A DNA stretch of 8,850 nucleotides, from the NCBI GenBank assembly GCA_003554375.1, contig PWGF01000477.1:1-8850 (forward strand). The letters run 5' to 3'. This DNA is from Spirochaetaceae bacterium. GTDB taxonomy: Bacteria; Spirochaetota; Spirochaetia; DSM-27196; SKKC01. Made by a program: the position numbers and the translations under genes. Positions 1 through 6,008 of the stretch are shown here, in pieces (positions within the stretch are counted from its first letter, which is position 1; each line of letters begins with the position of its first letter). The notes beneath the pieces are model-generated. The model saw only the letters and a list, made by a program, of their open reading frames with translations. It did not search any database and was not told where the DNA came from.

Positions 1-439
1 AGCGAGTACTCACCCGCCTCACCACACCACCAGGGGCTCCGGCAAGCGCCCACGACTGCCCGCTCGCCGCTGCGCTTCCAGGCGGGTTGTCCAACTGCGT
101 TTACCCTATCGATGGTGATCGCGTCCCCGGGCATCTTGGGATCGCCGGGCATGCCGGGGCTCTGAGAGACTGGCATGCCATGGGGTGCTGTCTGGTCCTC
201 ACCGCTGACTATCTGTGGAGGCCGATGAGGATTGCGTTTCAGCCCCACGACTTCCATTCCGAGCGCCCGTGTGATGTACTCGGCGAGGCTCTCCCGGAAG
301 TTCCATCGACGATCCCGGCTTGTCACGGGATTCGAGACCGCCGGTCAGGAACAGCGGCCCGGTTGTTGTGGGGGCAGAATGCGCCGGACGAACGAGTCCG
401 CGCGGAACCGTGTAGTCATTGTTCGGTTGGAGAAGCAGC
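1..439. other. No supported gene; one open frame on minus strand
   Basis: I recognise no protein family in this stretch. On the minus strand a frame stays open from the stop at 345-347 to the window edge (possible GTG at 324-326). It contains an alpha-helical-looking stretch (RESLAEYITRALGMEVVGLK) followed by a Pro/Met/Gly-rich part (SPGMPGDPKMPGD). It has GC-rich third positions but no ribosome binding site and no family I can name, so it may be the end of a real gene, a fossil or chance. Other frames here are broken or look like shadows. The sequence at 91-107 recurs with one mismatch at 2478-2494. Confidence 0.2.
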
Positions 440-775
440 ATGGCAGATTGCGGCGAGTGGAATGAAAAAGGGGCAACGCTCAGCGACGTCACGGCGAAGA
501 AGGAGTACGGCGTCAACCGCGACTTCATCGTGGAGGGCATTCGCGCCGGCAAACTGGAATACCGCGAAGGATCGGTCCGGGGCAATCCATATCTGAGACT
601 GCTGCGGACGCAGCTGGAACAGTACATCGCAGAAGAACTCGGAGAGGCTCGCCTGTCGCGCGAGAAGAAGAAGACGGAGCTGCGAAAGGTGAAGGCGCAA
701 ATCAAGAAACTCAAGAATGAACTGGCGCAGCTTGAGGCACGGAAGATCCAACTTGAGGACGACGTGGGAAGATAA
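440..775 (+). CDS. Small helix-turn-helix / coiled-coil protein, function unknown
   Basis: A 111-residue protein. Residues about 13-63 resemble a MerR/excisionase-type winged helix: a TLSDVTAKKEYGV helix-turn, RDFIVEGIRAGKLEYREG, then NPYLRLLRTQLEQYI. This pattern is typical of small DNA-binding proteins. Residues about 72-107 are a Lys/Glu-rich coiled coil with hydrophobics spaced 3-4 apart (L81, V84, I88, L91, L95, L98, L105), suggesting dimerisation. ATG 440 is preferred over the in-frame TTG at 419 because GGAGAAG (429-435) sits just before it. I infer a DNA-binding or adaptor role. The target is unknown and no partner gene is adjacent on the same strand. It converges with the ATPase gene and overlaps that gene's literal reading frame by 65 bp. 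The overlap disappears if the ATPase frame is corrected. Confidence 0.7.
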   Translation: MADCGEWNEKGATLSDVTAKKEYGVNRDFIVEGIRAGKLEYREGSVRGNPYLRLLRTQLEQYIAEELGEARLSREKKKTELRKVKAQIKKLKNELAQLEARKIQLEDDVGR

Positions 776-2159
776 CGTGAGAAGATAAGAGATCGAACAA
801 GGTGCTCAAGCTGATGCGCAACAGCCGGGCGCTGTAGCCGGTGCTCGGGTTAGTAGTCGACACCGGAATCCATCTTCTTGTACTCAGCCCTCCAGGTTCT
901 CTTTCAGCTCCCGGAGGAACGAGTCGAATGCGTCGTGATATCGGCGCTGCCCAGATGCCGGAGCCAAGCGAGTAGGTTTCGTGCCCATCGTACAGGATTA
1001 CCCCTCCTGCCCACGCGGAGCCGGCCGCCGAGCAAATACGTCGAAGCGTGCGAAGATCGTGCTCGTGGACGGTTGCCGCCGCCTTGACTTCCACAGCCAC
1101 GATTTCACCACGCGAGCTCTCGATGATGAAGTCACACTCAGCCTTGTCCCGATCGCGGTAGAAGAACAGCTTGTAGTCGTCGTCCGCGAACGTAGCGTGC
1201 TTGTGCAGCTCCGAGTAGACGAAGCTTGCGAGCGCACAGGCGAATCGATCGCGATCCATCTTGACCGTGTCGGCGTTCAACGCGATCAACGCACAGAGCA
1301 GTCCCGAGTCGAGGAAATGAAGCTTTGGAGTCTTCACCATGCGCTTGAGTTTGTTCGAGCTGTACGGTCGAAGACGCCGAAGCAAGAACATGTTCTCCAG
1401 CACTCCTACGTAACGAACGGCCGACTTGTGATCGATAGCGACCTTTGCGCCGAGGGCGCTATAGTTGCACAGTTGCCCCGACGTAAGCGCAAGAGCTCGC
1501 ACGAAAGCTCGCGTGTGGCTCAACCGCGCCACATCCGCAATGTCACGGATATCACGCTGTACGAGCGCATCTACGTACTGCGTTAACCACGACGTTCGTC
1601 GTCGCGGCGAGAATCTCCTCACCGCTTCCGGGTGCCCGCCGCTGAGCACAATCTCCACTAGGTCATCGCCGACCGCCGGGACCGCCGGTGTGGGAACGGT
1701 CCGGCTGAAGACGGCGCCAATCCAGTTTGCGCTATTCCCACGGAGCTCGCTTTGTGACAACGGGAGGAGATGAAGGATTTCTGCCCGCCCTGCAAGCGAC
1801 TCGGTAATAGTCGGAAGTACCATGAGGTTCGCCGAGCCGGTCAGCAGGAAGCGCCCGGGTTGGCGTTCCTTGTCTACGTCTTGCTTGGTGGCTGACAGAA
1901 GCCCCGGAGCGCGCTGGACCTCATCGATTACTGCGCGGTCCTTGCCGCGCAGGAGTCCCACCGGATCCTCCTTCGCGGCAAGGCGGGTTACCGCGTCATC
2001 CAGGCTCAAGTATGCGAAGCTCTCCCCGGTCATCCGTTTCACGAGGGTTGTCTTTCCAGACTGCCGTGGCCCCGCGATCACGACAACCGGAGTGTCCGCC
2101 ATTGCCTCGGCAATTCGTCTTTCGAGTAGCCGAGGGTGGTACAACGGGCCTCTATTCAT
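711..2159 (-). CDS. AAA ATPase with DUF4143 domain (COG1373 type), C-terminal frameshift
   Basis: An ATP-binding protein of the AAA_14/DUF4143 family. It has Walker A GPRQSGKTT (residues 30-38), Walker B VIDEVQ (77-82), a sensor-like LLTGSANL (105-112), then a DUF4143 region with the family's nuclease-like signature: FYRDRDKAECDF with D343, then VAVEVKA with E357 and K359. Cytoplasmic; the family's role is poorly defined. Homology runs to WAAPI (about residue 407). From there the literal frame continues 74 residues of low-complexity, Arg/Pro/Ser-rich sequence into the opposite-strand gene. Shifting frame by one base near 938-944 gives HDAFDSFLRELKENLEG and a stop at 884-886, for about 425 residues, the usual family size. 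The true 3' end is therefore probably 884, and the window has an indel (real or sequencing error). The catalytic part is unaffected. The start ATG (2157-2159) has no clear ribosome binding site. A 22-bp repeat array lies 14 bp upstream. Confidence 0.85.
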   Translation of the reverse strand: MNRGPLYHPRLLERRIAEAMADTPVVVIAGPRQSGKTTLVKRMTGESFAYLSLDDAVTRLAAKEDPVGLLRGKDRAVIDEVQRAPGLLSATKQDVDKERQPGRFLLTGSANLMVLPTITESLAGRAEILHLLPLSQSELRGNSANWIGAVFSRTVPTPAVPAVGDDLVEIVLSGGHPEAVRRFSPRRRTSWLTQYVDALVQRDIRDIADVARLSHTRAFVRALALTSGQLCNYSALGAKVAIDHKSAVRYVGVLENMFLLRRLRPYSSNKLKRMVKTPKLHFLDSGLLCALIALNADTVKMDRDRFACALASFVYSELHKHATFADDDYKLFFYRDRDKAECDFIIESSRGEIVAVEVKAAATVHEHDLRTLRRICSAAGSAWAGGVILYDGHETYSLGSGIWAAPISRRIRLVPPGAEREPGGLSTRRWIPVSTTNPSTGYSARLLRISLSTLFDLLSSHVIFPRRPQVGSSVPQAAPVHS

Positions 2160-2172
2160 AGCACAACTCTAT

Positions 2173-2304
2173 CGGCTGATTGGGAACGTATCCACGTACG
2201 ATTGGGAATTAACCCTCGGCCAATTGCGAACAACATTTCGGCTAACTGGGATTCGCCGCTCGCCGCATTGGGATTCGCAGTTCAGCCAATCGGGAGAAGC
2301 CTCC
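2173..2304. repeat. Array of six 22-bp direct repeats upstream of the ATPase gene
   Basis: Six head-to-tail units of exactly 22 bp begin at 2173, 2195, 2217, 2239, 2261 and 2283. The first 13 bases follow CGGCYRATTGGGA. The core reads ATTGGGA, ATTGGGA, ATTGCGA, ACTGGGA, ATTGGGA, ATCGGGA, ending at 2185, 2207, 2229, 2251, 2273 and 2295. Flanking 22-bp windows on either side do not match. The period is not a multiple of three, so this is not a coding repeat, and there are no spacers, so it is not CRISPR. Two helical turns per unit and the position just before the ATPase start suggest a multi-site operator or iteron-like protein-binding array. That role is inference. Confidence 0.8.
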
Positions 2305-2313
2305 GGGTCACGA

Positions 2314-2439
2314 TCACGTGGCGTGAAACGGATTGACCACCGGGATCCCACATCCGTCGAAATCCTTCTCGTTTCGCGTGGCGAGGGTGAAGCCGTGCGC
2401 GCGGGCGACGGCGTAGTGACCAGGGAGGAAGTAGGCGTT
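2314..2439 (-). pseudogene. C-terminal fossil of a VapC-family PIN-domain toxin
   Basis: The minus strand encodes about 41 residues ending at a TGA (2314-2316). They include AVARAHGFTLATRNEKDF, then GIPVVNPF. This is the typical last part of VapC/FitB PIN-domain ribonucleases: the 'A.AHGLTLVTRN..DF.GLGV.LLNPF' block. An in-frame stop (2440-2442) immediately precedes it, and I can find no upstream PIN residues (the acidic metal ligands) in any frame, so only the tail remains. An intact VapC would be about 130-140 residues. The fragment ends 10 bp from the 22-bp repeat array. It is on the opposite strand to the antitoxin-like gene at 2567, so the two are not a simple intact operon. Confidence 0.6.
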
Positions 2440-2514
2440 TCATCGTCTTCTCGCCGCCGTCGGAAAACAGTACCGGCCCAACTGCGTTTGCCCTGTGCGG
2501 GGTAGCCAGATTCG

Positions 2515-2543
2515 CTGACATCCGGGCGACAATGGCGTAGACT
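2515..2543 (+). promoter_or_regulatory. Probable sigma70-type promoter for the antitoxin-like gene
   Basis: CTGACA (2515-2520) and TAGACT (2538-2543) are separated by 17 bp, a good match to the -35/-10 consensus. They lie just upstream of the GGAGGTG ribosome binding site (2554-2560) and the ATG at 2567, so the gene has an intact-looking start region. Assigned by eye only. Confidence 0.45.
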
Positions 2544-2566
2544 CTGCTCGTACGGAGGTGCCGGCG

Positions 2567-2752
2567 ATGAAGTTCATTACCGTCAGAGACATACGCACCT
2601 CTCCGTCCCAGATCTGGAAGCAGTTGCCCGAAGAGCAGGAGATAGTCATCACCAACAACGGCCGACGGATAGCGTCGATGTGGGCCTTGGCGGAATCGGC
2701 TATTGGGGTCATTCTGAGCATACCTCCTGGGTGTTTTTGTTTGTGCTTCTAA
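2567..2752 (+). CDS. Truncated Phd/YefM-type antitoxin
   Basis: A 61-residue product. MKFITVRDIRTSPSQIW and EIVITNNGRRIASM match the N-terminal DNA-binding part of Phd/YefM-type antitoxins, which normally read 'MKFITVRDLR..PAEIW..L..E.EIVITNNGKPIAL'. Homology stops at about residue 43. The remaining residues (ending SIPPGCFCLCF) come from an AT-rich stretch and replace the usual C-terminal toxin-binding segment. The start ATG 2567 is chosen over the in-frame GTG at 2558 because GGAGGTG (2554-2560) is ideally placed for it. No same-strand toxin gene follows. If expressed it could still bind DNA but would probably lack toxin neutralisation, so treat it as a degraded or orphan antitoxin. Confidence 0.6.
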   Translation: MKFITVRDIRTSPSQIWKQLPEEQEIVITNNGRRIASMWALAESAIGVILSIPPGCFCLCF

Positions 2753-2775
2753 ACTATTACACCAAAAGGAGGTAT
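2720..2775. repeat. Inverted repeat at the antitoxin / DUF4338 junction
   Basis: ATACCTCCT (2720-2728) is exactly inverted as AGGAGGTAT (2767-2775). A weaker inner match follows (GGTGT against ACACC), and the right arm runs into TTTTT (2775-2779). The intervening 38 bp is AT-rich, unlike its surroundings. It lies where antitoxin homology stops and the DUF4338 remnant begins. It could be a remnant mobile-element end or a long-loop terminator for the short antitoxin gene. I cannot decide between these. Confidence 0.45.
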
Positions 2776-2805
2776 TTTTCTACTTGCCGGAATCGCTCAG
2801 CTTAG

Positions 2806-3078
2806 GTCATATCCATTTGCCACGCCTCGTTTACACGGGTGATTTCTCGTCTTTGCCGCCCCCGGCCCGATCACCGGGAGCATCGCTACGGCCGGCGTCC
2901 GGTGCTGCTTAAGACGTTCGTCAACGCCAAGTGCTTCGTCGGAACTTGCTACAAGGCGGCAAGCTAGAACCACGCCGGCGCCACCGCCGGCATCGGGCGA
3001 AACGCCACCGAACACACCGTTCGGCTTCCGAGTAGAGACACATTCCTCTATTCTCTGACTCCCGACTTCCGCGCGTGA
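2806..3078 (+). pseudogene. Decayed C-terminal part of a DUF4338 (DruA-like) protein
   Basis: The plus-strand frame of 2881 reads HRYGRRPVLLKTFVNAKCF, GTCYKAAS, an amber codon at 2950-2968, NHAGATAGIGRN, and finally FLYSLTPDFRA before a TGA (3076-3078). The DUF4338 C-terminus normally reads 'RYGYRPVLLETFVE...RF.GTCYRAANWI.VGQT.GRG' and ends '..IYLYPL..DFR..L', so the amber codon sits exactly at the conserved Trp. Upstream, about 2806-2850, the residues expected before this block are split between two frames (IHLPRLVYT in one, RVISRL in the next), indicating a further frameshift. The N-terminal two thirds are absent. DUF4338 is the domain of DruA in Druantia phage defence and also occurs in stand-alone and mobile-element settings. 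Nothing here indicates an intact defence system. Confidence 0.7.
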
Positions 3079-3323
3079 GGCGGCGCGGATTGCGTATGTA
3101 CTATGGATGCTGACAACTTAACCTCTCTCCGGGAACCATTGCTCGGCCCGTAGCGTGCCGCCGGGCAGTCGTGTGGATCCTCGGTGTCAGCACCCGCCCT
3201 GCAAACCACCTCTGTGAGACCTCGCCATATTCATCTTGGGAATCTCTGCTGCGCGAAACGCCGGCTTGCAGCGGCAGGTGCTTCTTCAGTAGCATTGCGA
3301 TAAATGATAAGGAGAGTTCGCCG

Positions 3324-3866
3324 ATGAAGACGCAAGTGCCGCTGAAGAATGCAAAGTGGATCGTGGAGCCCGGCTGCGTTCTGCTCGTCGCTGGAGGCAC
3401 GGCTGACCGCGCCAGCTTAATGACGTTCAGTTGGCAGACGCCTGTGAAGACCATGGATCCATGTCTTGTTCTCCTGGCGGTGAACCGCGTACGTTACACG
3501 CATGAGCTGATTCGGCGGAATAACGAATTGACGATCAACGTCCCAGGGCGTTCCCTATTGAAACAGACCCATTTAGCCGGCACGGTCACGGGGCGCAAGA
3601 TTGACAAGTTCGCGTATTGCGGCCTGACACCGGTGAAGGCTAATCTGGTAGAGCCTCCTTTGGTTGCCGAGTGCGCCGGTCATTTAGAGTGCCGGGTCGT
3701 CGATACCCATGCGGTTCAAAGTCACGACCTGCTTATCTGCGAGGTCGTGGACGCCTCGGCGGAGTCGGATTTTTTCGACGGGGCCTGGATTCCTGAGCGG
3801 TTTCAAACGCTCCATTACCTCCACGGCAAGAGGTACGGCCTATTGACTCACTGCGTCGAGGTGTGA
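3324..3866 (+). CDS. Flavin reductase-like, FMN-binding split-barrel protein
   Basis: A 180-residue protein of the flavin reductase/flavoredoxin group (DIM6/NTAB type), the usual family length. Matches in order: an N-terminal strand with PGCVLLVAGG (16-25); TFSWQTPVKTMDPCLVLLAV (34-53), the FMN-binding split-barrel core; YTHELIRRNNELTINVP (58-74); GTVTGRKIDKF (86-96), the family's 'G..SGR..DKF' phosphate-contact region; LECRVVDT with SHDLLICEVVDA; and a C-terminal LHYLHGKRYG. It would bind FMN and pass electrons, by reducing free flavin or as a flavodoxin-like carrier. Its partner is unknown. ATG 3324 is chosen because AAGGAG (3309-3314) precedes it; the frame opens upstream but that part shows no homology. 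It stands alone between fossils, with no co-directional neighbour within 240 bp upstream. Confidence 0.85.
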   Translation: MKTQVPLKNAKWIVEPGCVLLVAGGTADRASLMTFSWQTPVKTMDPCLVLLAVNRVRYTHELIRRNNELTINVPGRSLLKQTHLAGTVTGRKIDKFAYCGLTPVKANLVEPPLVAECAGHLECRVVDTHAVQSHDLLICEVVDASAESDFFDGAWIPERFQTLHYLHGKRYGLLTHCVEV

Positions 3867-4180
3867 TGCTGGTCGGTCCCGTGAGGAAGGGACCCGATCA
3901 GACCCTCGAAGGCTTATGGCCCAAAGATTAACGTAGCTTACCCGCCCATTGTCCTCGGATTCGACGGGAGGTTGCGGGAATGGCGGAGCGACCCGTCTGG
4001 AAAGGAGGCCAGTACTCGGGAGGTACTCCGATTTCAGCTTTGCGTCGATCTGGAGGGATGGGAGTTCGATTTCGGGCATGAGGTTCGGGGGCTTAAGGGG
4101 TAATTGAGCCAGAACGAGGGATTTTTGGTTCTTTTCCGATTTTGTTGGGGTCTAACGACGATTTACGCTTCCAAGTTCCT
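3867..4180. other. Intergenic stretch without a supported gene
   Basis: No frame here shows recognisable homology or a ribosome binding site. A stem GGTCCC/GGGACC directly follows the flavin reductase stop (about 3875-3895). It lacks a T-run, so I do not call it a terminator. The right part (about 4100-4180) is more AT-rich and adjoins the truncated 3' end of the IS110 remnant, so it may contain the deletion boundary of that element. Confidence 0.3.
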
Positions 4181-4204
4181 TTCACCTCCACCTGAGGGCG
4201 TCTA

Positions 4205-4676
4205 ATAGTGTCGATGTATTCTCGGAGCCCTGCGACCGCCTTCTCTTCCCCCGTGAACAACGAATCCAGTTGTGGCCGGGGGATCCCGGCGCGCTCACAT
4301 ACCCCGGCACGCGACCTAACCTTTCGGTAAGTGGTGCCCTCCGGCGGTGGAGTCTGAGGTGTCTCCACTGGAACCGGCGATCTCGCGCGTTTTGTGTACT
4401 GCGTCCTTGCTCCAACCAAATTCTCCCGAGTCGCGATGAGCGAGCGGAGCTTGGGGATAAACGGCGAGGGCTGCCGGATTTCCGAAATGTAGCGACAGCG
4501 GAGCAGATCGGCCAACGTTCGCCCGTCGACGTTGTCGGTCTTTGCGGGTGCCTCAGCAATTGCCCGGGCTTCTTGGGATTGGAGACAACCACTCGCGACA
4601 CCCGTGATTCCAGTATCCGCGCTACGGCGTAGTGCCCAGCACGTTCGCTCCGTCCCCAACTCCTCGACAGTTCCAC
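4205..4676 (-). pseudogene. Truncated, frameshifted IS110-family transposase
   Basis: The minus strand encodes the N-terminal DEDD domain of an IS110 transposase in two frames. ARILESRVSRVVVSNPKK (about 4625-4571) continues one base out of frame as RAIAEAPAKTDNVD, RTLADLLRC, PSPFIPKLRSLIATRENLV and RTQY (from about 4569 down). Intact relatives read '..ILRPHVGRVVVSNPKKTRAIAEAKIKTDKIDARTLAHLLRA', so the shift is a 1-bp deletion right after NPKK. The K-T-D-x-x-D aspartates survive. The segment between TVEEL and TCWAL, where the catalytic Glu block (ALEATGN) belongs, is collapsed. The Transposase_20 (serine) domain is missing beyond about 4205. A 747-bp frame (4093-4839) covers part of this but is not an intact gene. 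The element is dead. Confidence 0.75.
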
Positions 4677-4727
4677 TCAGGGCCCCAGGACTGCCGGCCG
4701 GTAAGTAGCTGCAATCCTCGCAGTCTA

Positions 4728-4754
4728 TTATCCACTTTGTCCACAATGTCCACA
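4728..4754 (+). repeat. Three tandem 9-bp units resembling DnaA boxes
   Basis: TTATCCACT (4728-4736), TTGTCCACA (4737-4745) and ATGTCCACA (4746-4754) are contiguous at exactly 9-bp period. The DnaA-box consensus is TTATNCACA. The sites are imperfect and no origin-like AT-rich region or replication gene is nearby, so binding is only a possibility. Confidence 0.4.
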
Positions 4755-4882
4755 AAGAAAAAATCGCAGGAAAGAAAGGACTGTTACGAGAAGAGTTGTT
4801 CCTCCCCAGATGCCGGAGAAGAGGAAAGCGGCGGGTCAACCCACGGAATCTCTACCTGACAGGGTGTCCTCAGGTGCGGAAG

Positions 4883-4935
4883 CTAAGTCTGGCGGGGAAC
4901 ATGGCCGAAATGGGCTGTCCCGCCACTCGTCTTAG
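4883..4935. other. Strong stem-loop in the non-coding stretch
   Basis: CTAAG (4883-4887) pairs with CTTAG (4931-4935), and TGGCGGG (4890-4896) pairs with CCCGCCA (4919-4925). Inside, ACA...TGT and GCC...GGC can add pairs around a small loop. There is no T-run, so it is unlikely to be an intrinsic terminator. It may be structured RNA or a mobile-element end. Confidence 0.4.
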
Positions 4936-5069
4936 TGATGCCTGCGGCAGACCTACCAGCTCCTCACACCCTTGGATACTCGTTTCGCCGCTGACCATTT
5001 GGTCCCCCTGACCCTAAAGCACTGGAGTGTCGACTTGTGTTGTGGTTGGCGGAAACCCATGTGGGAATG

Positions 5070-6008
5070 TCATGGCTGTAACGTTCTCCGTACCGCATCG
5101 GCGATGGCTTCAGACGTCAGGCCGAAGTGCTCGAGCAAATCCTCGTAGTTTCTGGCGGACACGCCGAATCTGTCTTTGATACCAACAAATTCGATCTTTC
5201 CGTGCCGAACAGAGCGTAGGGCTTCCGCAATGGCGCTGCCGAGCCCACCGATAATGGAATGCTCCTCCGCGGTTACGATTCCAGACATACCGGCAGCTTC
5301 CGCTGCGATACTGTGTTGCTCCAAGGGCTTCAGTGTTCCGACGTTGACGACTCGGACTGAAATCCCTTCTTCAAGCAGCATCTCAGCTGCTCCTAGCGCT
5401 ATCGACGTCATGACTCCGCACGCGAACACCACAACGTCGGTCCCGTCCCGAAGACGCGTCACCTTTCCAAGATGATACCGCTCATCACCGGGATACACGA
5501 CAGGGAGATCGTTGCGATTGATTCGGATATAGACGGGTCCCGCAGCATACGACAAGCACGCCATGGCCTTTTCTACTTCCACGGCGTCGCAAGGACACAG
5601 CACGGTCATGTTAGGTATCGCGCGCATGAGCGCCATGTCTTCGACTGATTGATGTGTTTTCCCGTCGCCGAAGTCAGAGAGTCCGGCACTGGATCCGCAA
5701 ATGCGCACAGGAAGATTCGGGATACAGATGGAGTTCCGGATCTGGTCATACGCTCTCCCGGAGGCGAAGACAGCGAAGCTGTGGACGAAAGGTACTTTGT
5801 TCACCAAAGCAAGTCCTGCGGCGGTAGCAGTCATATTCTGCTCGGCGATGCCCATTTGGAAGTAGCGCTCCGGGAATTCCTGTTGGAACGTGACGGATTG
5901 CGTAGACTTCCCGAGGTCTGCCTCCAGCACGACGATGTCCGGGTTGTTCCGCCCTAGCTGGACCAGTGCGTGACCGTAGGCTTGGCGCAAGTTCCTTCTA
6001 TTACTCAT
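5070..6008 (-). CDS. Split transketolase, C-terminal subunit (left operon)
   Basis: A 312-residue second half of transketolase: a pyrimidine-binding (Transket_pyr) domain at about 5-170 and a Transketolase_C domain at about 185-305. It would pair with the 6005-6847 product to make a thiamine diphosphate (ThDP) enzyme that moves a two-carbon ketol unit between sugars in the cytoplasm. Visible motifs: GIAEQN with the ThDP-activating Glu57; SFAVFASGRAYDQIR (77-91); GDGKTHQSVEDMALMR (114-129), with D115 and H119 matching the substrate-contacting Asp and His of yeast transketolase (D477, H481); RNDLP with R165; and an AEEH...GGLGSAIAE region near 248-262. ATG 6008 is chosen because AGGAG (minus strand, 6015-6019) lies 6 bp upstream and homology begins there. 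The frame is open 80 codons further without homology. It overlaps the upstream gene's stop by 4 bp (ATGA), implying translational coupling. Confidence 0.93.
   Translation of the reverse strand: MSNRRNLRQAYGHALVQLGRNNPDIVVLEADLGKSTQSVTFQQEFPERYFQMGIAEQNMTATAAGLALVNKVPFVHSFAVFASGRAYDQIRNSICIPNLPVRICGSSAGLSDFGDGKTHQSVEDMALMRAIPNMTVLCPCDAVEVEKAMACLSYAAGPVYIRINRNDLPVVYPGDERYHLGKVTRLRDGTDVVVFACGVMTSIALGAAEMLLEEGISVRVVNVGTLKPLEQHSIAAEAAGMSGIVTAEEHSIIGGLGSAIAEALRSVRHGKIEFVGIKDRFGVSARNYEDLLEHFGLTSEAIADAVRRTLQP

Larger units (their letters stand above)
4677..5069. other. Non-coding stretch upstream of the IS110 remnant
   Basis: No supported coding sequence. Two structures stand out. One is three contiguous 9-bp units with DnaA-box-like sequence at 4728-4754. 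The other is a strong hairpin at 4883-4935. On the minus strand this stretch lies upstream of the transposase remnant, where an IS110 left end and its guide (bridge) RNA would sit if preserved. The 3' end of the left transketolase operon is at 5070, and no convincing terminator is visible for it. Confidence 0.35.

Noticed and set aside
2173..2304. CRISPR array
   Set aside because: Units are contiguous with no spacers and are diverged, and there are no cas genes.
1822..2505. Long plus-strand open frame crossing the ATPase start and the repeat array
   Set aside because: It is antisense to the well-supported ATPase, shows no homology, and runs through a 22-bp repeat that changes frame each unit.
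2440..2721. Minus-strand frame whose start (LRMTPIADS...AIRR) resembles an antitoxin C-terminus, suggesting a small inversion
   Set aside because: The AIRR part is antisense to the conserved GRRIA of the plus-strand antitoxin, so both cannot come from a simple inversion. Chance similarity is more likely.
3171..3323. Upstream extension of the flavin reductase frame
   Set aside because: No homology in these residues, and a good AAGGAG ribosome binding site precedes the ATG at 3324.
3867..3900. Intrinsic terminator after the flavin reductase
   Set aside because: A GGTCCC/GGGACC stem is present but no T-run follows.
4093..4839. A single 248-codon minus-strand frame as an intact transposase
   Set aside because: IS110 homology switches frame at about 4570, the catalytic Glu block is collapsed, and the C-terminal domain is missing, so it is a fossil rather than a gene.
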